Source: Verrucomicrobiota bacterium (GTDB lineage Bacteria > Verrucomicrobiota > Verrucomicrobiia > Opitutales > Opitutaceae). From it: a stretch of 64,000 nucleotides of DNA. The stretch's first letter is position 1. Each line of letters opens with the position of its first letter. Both the position numbers and the translations under genes were made by a program. The stretch covers positions 1 through 64,000 of the forward strand of contig JAEYUW010000016.1 in assembly GCA_023432225.1 (NCBI GenBank). Direction: 5' to 3'. Below the pieces are notes generated by a model. The model saw only the letters and a program-made list of their open reading frames with translations. It did no database searches and was not told the DNA's origin. Of this stretch, positions 59,873 to 64,000 are shown piece after piece.

Positions 59873-60130
59873 TCACTTCTTGGCGCGTTTCGAACCTTTC
59901 CAGCTCTTCCCTTTGGCGATCCGGCGGTCCTTCAACAGCTGCATCAAAGACACCCCGGAAAGGCTAGCCTCGGCGGCCTGCCCAAGCTTGACCCAAAGCG
60001 TCAACTGCTGCTCCTGCGACCGTCCATTCCGACGGCCCTCGCGGGCAGCCGCGGTGGCGAGCAGGCGACTGATTTGGACGGTTCGCCGGCGCAGTTTGCG
60101 ACGGGACTTGGAACGTTTCGTGATGGTCAT
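59873..60130 (-). CDS. ParD-like/ribbon-helix-helix-type basic small protein
   Basis: An 85-residue, very basic protein from ATG 60130. The segment ISRLLATAAAREGRRNGRSQ followed by EQQLTLWVKLGQAAEASL resembles the ParD-like antitoxin family (a helix, R-S-x-x-Q, W-x-x-x-G-x-A-x-E). No toxin gene is adjacent. Position upstream of the relaxase on the same strand would also suit a DNA-binding mobilisation accessory. The 264 bp upstream to 60394 contain no recognised gene. Confidence 0.55.
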   Translation of the reverse strand: MTITKRSKSRRKLRRRTVQISRLLATAAAREGRRNGRSQEQQLTLWVKLGQAAEASLSGVSLMQLLKDRRIAKGKSWKGSKRAKK

Positions 60131-60394
60131 GAAGGGTAAGGTTAGCGGCTCGGGTCGGACGCCCGCGGTCCCACGGTTCGGGCGGTCTCCTCGACCGGCT
60201 TCGGACGCCCCAGCGGGCGGTCCGCGAGTCGGCCCGGAGAGCCGTGTCGGCGGGCTCGGCGGCGGTCGTCGGGCGGCCTTCCGCGAACCCCTCCAAGATG
60301 GGCGGCGGCGGCCCGAACCCGACCCTAACAATTTACGCGGCAGTCCATGGTCGCGGGGGGCGGCTGGACCGGCTCGGCAATCGCCGGCAGAGGG

Positions 60395-61063
60395 TCAGAA
60401 GGTGATCACCTCCTTCCCGTCCTGAGCGGGTCCACCGACCAGCCTGGCCCGGCGTTTTTGGAGATCGAGAACGACGTGGCGCGGCACCTTGGCGGCGGCC
60501 GGTGCGACGCCCGGGTTGACGACGGTGGCGTGGCCAACGCGGGCATGCCAATTGCGGGGAGCGTGCACGTGGCCGGACAGCACCAAGCTGCCGGCCGGGA
60601 GAATCGCGGCCAAGGCGCGGACATCGTAACCGCCCCAGTCGCCGCGACGGTCCTGCGCGACGGCGAGGTCGTCTGGCGGCTGGTGGCTGACCACAATCAC
60701 AGGCAGATTGTCTGGCGACGGCGGGAGGGCGACTGGCGTGGCTCGCCAACCGGTGCACACCAGTCGCCAGCCGAGGTGCTCACCATCGAACCCGTCAACG
60801 CGAACGAACGGGTTCGCCCGCGCAATTGAAGGCAGGTCCAACGCACCATCGTGGTTGCCGCTGGTGACGAAAATCGGGTGACTGAATCCCAGAAGAAAGG
60901 CGGTCGCGCGCCTTGCTTGGGCGGCGAGTTCGACAGGAGGTTGGAACTCGTCGAGCAGGTCGCCGCTCAGCACAGTGGCGCCGAAGTTCGGAGCCGCTTC
61001 AGCGAGCCATGAAAACCATGACTTGTTGCCGTGGAAATCGGAGCAATGAAGAAGGGTCGGCAT
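60395..61063 (-). CDS. Calcineurin-like metallophosphoesterase
   Basis: A 222-residue protein from ATG 61063, 2 bp after the recombinase stop. The motifs are complete: HCSDFHGN (Asp-x-His), SGDLLDE (Gly-Asp), TSGNHDGAL (Gly-Asn-His-Asp/Glu), VVSHQPP and SGHVHAPRN (Gly-His-x-His). It would bind two metal ions and hydrolyse a phosphoester. Its coupling to the short recombinase suggests an accessory role in the element; substrate unknown. Confidence 0.85.
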   Translation of the reverse strand: MPTLLHCSDFHGNKSWFSWLAEAAPNFGATVLSGDLLDEFQPPVELAAQARRATAFLLGFSHPIFVTSGNHDGALDLPSIARANPFVRVDGFDGEHLGWRLVCTGWRATPVALPPSPDNLPVIVVSHQPPDDLAVAQDRRGDWGGYDVRALAAILPAGSLVLSGHVHAPRNWHARVGHATVVNPGVAPAAAKVPRHVVLDLQKRRARLVGGPAQDGKEVITF

Positions 61064-61065
61064 GC

Positions 61066-61734
61066 CTACAAGATGGCCCGTCCGGGCCCGTTCATCTCCG
61101 TGGCCTGCCCGACAGCCGGCGCAGCCAGCGGGTCGAAGGAGCGGGCGTAGCCGTCGAGCTCGCTCTCGTCGTGTTGCAAGTAGCGGGCCGTGGTCGTTGG
61201 CGAAGTATGCCCGAGCAGGCGCTGGGTCGCGACCAGATCCTTTCCGGACGAAGCGTAAACCCCATGGGCAAAGGTCCGGCGTGTTGAATGGCAACCGAGC
61301 CGCGAGGCGTCCAATCCCAGTTCCCGCGCCAGTCCTTTGAGCAGTGCGAAGGCGTGACATCGGGTGATGGGACGGTTCACGCCGACACGTGAAGCGAAGA
61401 CGAATCGGTCGGCCTCGGCATGAACTTTGTGTGCGGCTAGGAAAGTGGCTATCGCCTCGCGCGCGCGCTCGCTGAGCGCCACACGTCGCGACCGTATGGA
61501 CCGGGCCCGACCACCGCGTCCGCCCTTGAGGAGCCGACGCGAAATCGTTACCTCGCGCGCGATGTTTCCCTGTGTATCCAGCAGCTGTCCAAACGTCAGC
61601 GTGAGGAGTTCGCTGACGCGAAATCCGGTGGCGAGCGCAAGCGTTAGGAACAGACGGTCACGATGCCTACCCCGCAGCTGGAGCGCTTGGTCCAAAGTGC
61701 GGATTTCGTCGGGAGTGAGGGCGCGAGTTCTCAT
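61066..61734 (-). CDS. Short tyrosine recombinase (catalytic domain only, Xer-like)
   Basis: A 222-residue protein lacking the core-binding domain. The catalytic set is Arg in ATGFRVSELLTL, a Lys near LLKGGRGG, HSTRRTFAHG, His in LLGHTSPTTT and Tyr in ARYLQHD. Stand-alone catalytic-domain recombinases occur in integrative elements and integron-like systems. It is followed directly by the metallophosphoesterase. Confidence 0.85.
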   Translation of the reverse strand: MRTRALTPDEIRTLDQALQLRGRHRDRLFLTLALATGFRVSELLTLTFGQLLDTQGNIAREVTISRRLLKGGRGGRARSIRSRRVALSERAREAIATFLAAHKVHAEADRFVFASRVGVNRPITRCHAFALLKGLARELGLDASRLGCHSTRRTFAHGVYASSGKDLVATQRLLGHTSPTTTARYLQHDESELDGYARSFDPLAAPAVGQATEMNGPGRAIL

Positions 61735-61762
61735 GCTTCAAAGATGGTTGTGTTGAGGCGTG

Positions 61763-62146
61763 CTATTCGGCGCAGCGCGTCCGCGTGATGCGGATTTCGC
61801 CATTTGCCATCCCAGGCCCAAGGTAAGAAAGACCGGAGCGCGTCAGCGTGATAGAGTCGGCGTCAACGATTGCCTCCGGAAAGCTGGTCAGGTCCTCGCC
61901 TATGCGAACGATTGAGACGTGAACGTAGAGAATGAGGTTAAGACGTGTCGCGATTTGTCGTAGCCGACTTCCGTCGGTCGACGTCAAGTCGAGATCGCCC
62001 ATCCAGATAATGTCGGCGGCGGTGCAAACGCGCGCGCCAGACAGGTAGAGCGCATCTGGATGGGCATATGAATACATGCCTTTGTCTCCTATGGAGCGGC
62101 CGCGTGGTAGACCGAATGCATGGAAGACGCTGTCGAAGGATTCCAT
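61763..62146 (-). CDS. Paralogue of the fourth tns-operon gene (unknown family)
   Basis: A 127-residue protein related to 23357-23758. It shows GLPRGRSIGDKGMYSYAHPD, IIWMGDLDLTS and NLILYVHVS at the corresponding positions. Two copies in two different mobile elements in one window point to a mobile-element-associated family. It is 28 bp upstream of the Xer-like recombinase, same strand. Function unknown. Confidence 0.65.
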   Translation of the reverse strand: MESFDSVFHAFGLPRGRSIGDKGMYSYAHPDALYLSGARVCTAADIIWMGDLDLTSTDGSRLRQIATRLNLILYVHVSIVRIGEDLTSFPEAIVDADSITLTRSGLSYLGPGMANGEIRITRTRCAE

Positions 62147-62176
62147 CGCGCAAGATGGGTGACCTCCGCACGCACT

Positions 62177-62482
62177 TTAAGAAGAGAACGGCCAAGCGAT
62201 TACCCCCAGTTCCTCTAGCATCTCGTGATCGGCGATCTGGCCCAGAGTTTTCCACTCTGCAGCCGTTCTCAGTGAGGGTGGCTTGGCCAAAAGCATCCTT
62301 TTCAAACGCTCCCGACATTTGGCTTCCGCACCGAGTCGCGGCATCAGAAACCGAGCTCGACGTCTCAGGCGGGTCTTCTCCGCGACTTCTCGTTCATTGC
62401 GATTAAGCGGTTTCACGTCGTTCGGTGCCATCAACCATGCGGAGCAACCGCCCTCTACCGGCGCACGCGAAAAGCTAATCAT
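62177..62482 (-). CDS. Hypothetical small basic protein
   Basis: A 101-residue protein from ATG 62482; ATG 62431 would give 84 residues starting MAPNDVKPLNRNEREVAEKT. Lys/Arg-rich helices (RLRRRARFLMPRLGAEAKCR) suggest nucleic-acid binding. The last segment reads EMLEELGVIAWPFSS. No family recognised. It lies 30 bp upstream of the 61763 gene on the same strand. Confidence 0.5.
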   Translation of the reverse strand: MISFSRAPVEGGCSAWLMAPNDVKPLNRNEREVAEKTRLRRRARFLMPRLGAEAKCRERLKRMLLAKPPSLRTAAEWKTLGQIADHEMLEELGVIAWPFSS

Positions 62483-62616
62483 TTTCCTTGGTCCCCGCCG
62501 AGAATGGTCGATACTATCCGATAACACGTTCATTGAGAGACTTAAGTGGGGCTGTCCTGAACGCGGTCGGGGATGCCGGGCTGGGAAAGACCTTCCGCGA
62601 TCCGGAAAAATGCGGG

Positions 62617-62632
62617 GGCCCCCCGGGGGGCC
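62617..62632. repeat. Perfect 16-bp GC palindrome
   Basis: GGCCCCCC followed by GGGGGGCC, in the 261-bp gap between the 62482 and 62744 genes, which are divergent. It would form a very stable cruciform or hairpin. Nothing else recognisable lies in this gap. Confidence 0.6.
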
Positions 62633-62743
62633 TAGAAAAACGGTGGAAAACTTCGCTTCGTGTCGCGCAGCGGTTTTAGAGGAGAAATCCGAAGGCGTGG
62701 CCCTCACTCCGAAACCGCGAAACGCGTGCCCCACACTTGGGGC

Positions 62744-63394
62744 ATGCACTCGAATACTGAACTCGACGCAACGAACAACCCTGGTGCCCGCCGCAAGATC
62801 ACGCCGCGCCACCTTTTGAAGCATGTGCAGGCGCTTGCGCTCGCAATCGAGCGCAATTTGGCGCGGATGGACGCCGTGGACGTCTGCCTCGTGTATCTGC
62901 TGCTTAGCTGCCGCAGCCATGACGCGGATTGGACGCTGAAGCTCCACCGGGGGGAAGCCGATTTGTTGGGCGGCGTTCTTGGTTACCAAGCTACGTTGCA
63001 AACGTATGGCCGCCGCGGCAAAGTTAACTACATCATTTGCGGTAGCGCTTTGCGCAGCATGGAACGTATCGAGAAAGCGCTTCAGAACAGCGCGGCACTC
63101 GAGCGCGCTCGCGCCATCCTGAACTTGCCGACTACGTCGATCGAGGCAGCGGTGGTGGCGGCAGCTCAATCTCTGGCCAACGCCAACGAGAAACTTGAGG
63201 CCCTCAAGCCCTCAGCGCGTAAGTCGGATGCCCCTAAAGCAAAACGTCGTTCGACGTGCAGCCTTATCAAGTTAGCCGAACTCGCCGCACGAGACGAAGG
63301 GCTTTTGAAAACCGCCGAGCAGATTGCGGGCGTCTTGCCCACCGCTGCGAAGGAACTGGCGGACCGCTGCCGCGATACCGGCGCGAGCAATTAA
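62744..63394 (+). CDS. Hypothetical protein
   Basis: A 216-residue, mostly helical protein from ATG 62744, the first ATG after the palindrome. Segments such as PRHLLKHVQALALAIERNLA, RMDAVDVCLVYLLLSCRSHD and an Ala/Lys-rich second half are visible. No family recognised. It begins a plus-strand set with 63404-63718 and the SNF2-type helicase. Confidence 0.5.
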   Translation: MHSNTELDATNNPGARRKITPRHLLKHVQALALAIERNLARMDAVDVCLVYLLLSCRSHDADWTLKLHRGEADLLGGVLGYQATLQTYGRRGKVNYIICGSALRSMERIEKALQNSAALERARAILNLPTTSIEAAVVAAAQSLANANEKLEALKPSARKSDAPKAKRRSTCSLIKLAELAARDEGLLKTAEQIAGVLPTAAKELADRCRDTGASN

Positions 63395-63403
63395 CTTATC
63401 GCC

Positions 63404-63718
63404 ATGAAAGCGGAACGCCGTCCCACCATTGCGGAGGAAATGCGTCGCGTGGTTTACGAGACTCGCGAGGCCAGCATACACTACCTCAGCGAAGACGTGG
63501 TCGCCATCGTGTGGGGCGAATACGTCTTCCTCTTCGATGGAGCCGAATACCGTTCGGCGCAGTATCACCGGCTCGACGAGCTGGACGACGACTGGGTTGA
63601 TGCCGTCAATTTCTGGTGCATCGACCTCGCTCGGACGGAACGTGGCAAACGTGCGATGGAAGAGCTTGCGCGGTTGCCTGGCATGTCTCGCAACATGCCG
63701 GAACCGTTTTCGCGCTGA
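63404..63718 (+). CDS. Hypothetical protein
   Basis: A 104-residue acidic protein, 9 bp after the previous stop. The middle reads VAIVWGEYVFLFDGAEYRSA and the second half is helical (LARTERGKRAMEELARLPG). No family recognised. Probably cotranscribed with its neighbours. Confidence 0.5.
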   Translation: MKAERRPTIAEEMRRVVYETREASIHYLSEDVVAIVWGEYVFLFDGAEYRSAQYHRLDELDDDWVDAVNFWCIDLARTERGKRAMEELARLPGMSRNMPEPFSR

Positions 63719-63809
63719 TCCTCCTCCAGAAGTCTACGATACTGCGCGGAAAATCTCGCGCCACATTGGCCTTGCCGGAAACGAAACGAGGCGCGAAAGA
63801 ATATCCGTA

Positions 63810-64000
63810 GTGACGTTCGGCTGGGCCAAGCCGGGCAGCGTCGCCTTCGTTGCTTTCGCCCCAGTGGATTTGACCGACTATCACGCCAAGTATTTTGCTT
63901 TTGAGCTAACCAAGCGCTGTTCGGCCGACAGCATGGAGAAGCTCGCCGTGGCGGTGGCGGGGGCGCAGGTGGACCTCAACCCGCACCAAGTGGATGCCGC
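63810..64000 (+). CDS. N-terminus of a SNF2-type helicase (partial)
   Basis: A frame from GTG 63810 runs off the window. The segment DLTDYHAKYFAFELTKRCSA, then VDLNPHQVDAA, matches the region just before the Walker A of SNF2/RapA-type DEAD/DEAH helicases, where VDLNPHQVDAALFAF is a recurring opening. Such helicases are frequent in defence loci of mobile elements. The motor itself lies beyond the window. Confidence 0.6.
   Translation, partial: MTFGWAKPGSVAFVAFAPVDLTDYHAKYFAFELTKRCSADSMEKLAVAVAGAQVDLNPHQVDA

Larger units (their letters stand above)
55506..64000. mobile_element. Second integrative mobilisable element (left part; runs off the window)
   Basis: The region combines an integrase (55506-56693), two related excisionase-like small proteins, a MobV relaxase, a ParD-like protein, a short tyrosine recombinase and a series of unknown genes, ending in a SNF2-type helicase. 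No attachment repeat pair was found, because the right end is outside the window. The boundary next to the integrase is a guess. Confidence 0.55.

Overview
The window looks like a chromosomal segment of a GC-rich Opitutaceae-type bacterium (Verrucomicrobiota). The basis is two SusC-like TonB-dependent receptors whose mature N-termini carry a SPFEV motif, dense polysaccharide-utilisation loci (PULs), the codon and base use, and SGNH esterases, GH35, GH5-like and GH113-like enzymes. The taxon is an inference; no rRNA gene is present.

Region 1 (1-18.9 kb) is a PUL. A LacI-type regulator is divergent from a TonB receptor, followed by a GH113-like hydrolase, an SGNH acetylesterase, an MFS sugar-acid transporter, a GH5-like hydrolase and a lactonase. 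Facing them is a catabolic operon of mannonate dehydratase, SDR oxidoreductase and RraA-like protein, then a stand-alone LuxR-type HTH protein and a very large GH5-like gene broken by two frameshifts. Three near-identical operator sequences, at the LacI/TonB promoter, the mannonate dehydratase promoter and the large GH5-like promoter, suggest one regulon. Import (TonB, MFS), depolymerisation (GH113, GH5, esterase) and uronate catabolism fit together as use of an acetylated, uronate- or mannose-containing glycan.

Region 2 (18.9-36.3 kb) is a 17.4-kb Tn7-like transposon bounded by perfect 15-bp inverted repeats. Its core is a TnsA-TnsB fusion, a TnsC/TniB homologue whose Walker motifs are degenerate, a TniQ/TnsD protein and a fourth small protein, all translationally coupled and placed in the middle of the element. 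Cargo on both sides looks like anti-phage defence: a HsdR-N-type nuclease, a TIR protein, a Ser/Thr kinase paired with an RNase H-fold protein, and a ubiquitin-like conjugation operon (Ubl, E2, JAB protease, E1, DUF2188 protein) divergent from an XRE/ImmA regulator pair with clustered palindromic operators. The right end lies about 11 bp from a tRNA 3-prime fragment, which suggests tRNA-directed insertion. No CRISPR array or Cas gene was seen.

Region 3 (36.4-54.2 kb) starts with decayed fragments of an alpha/beta hydrolase and an alginate-lyase-like gene. A second PUL follows, entirely on the minus strand and read from 54.2 down to 37.0 kb: TonB receptor, sodium:solute symporter, a 1394-residue secreted protein with a C-terminal Fn3-like region, a heparinase II/III-like lyase, GH35 beta-galactosidase, AraC regulator, Gfo/Idh/MocA oxidoreductase and a second SGNH acetylesterase.

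Region 4 (54.4-64 kb) has a DJ-1/PfpI gene with an in-frame stop, then a second mobile element that runs off the window. It carries a tyrosine recombinase, two related small putative excisionase-like proteins, a MobV-type relaxase, a ParD-like protein, a metallophosphoesterase, a short Xer-like recombinase, a paralogue of the transposon's fourth gene, several unknown proteins and the start of a SNF2-type helicase.
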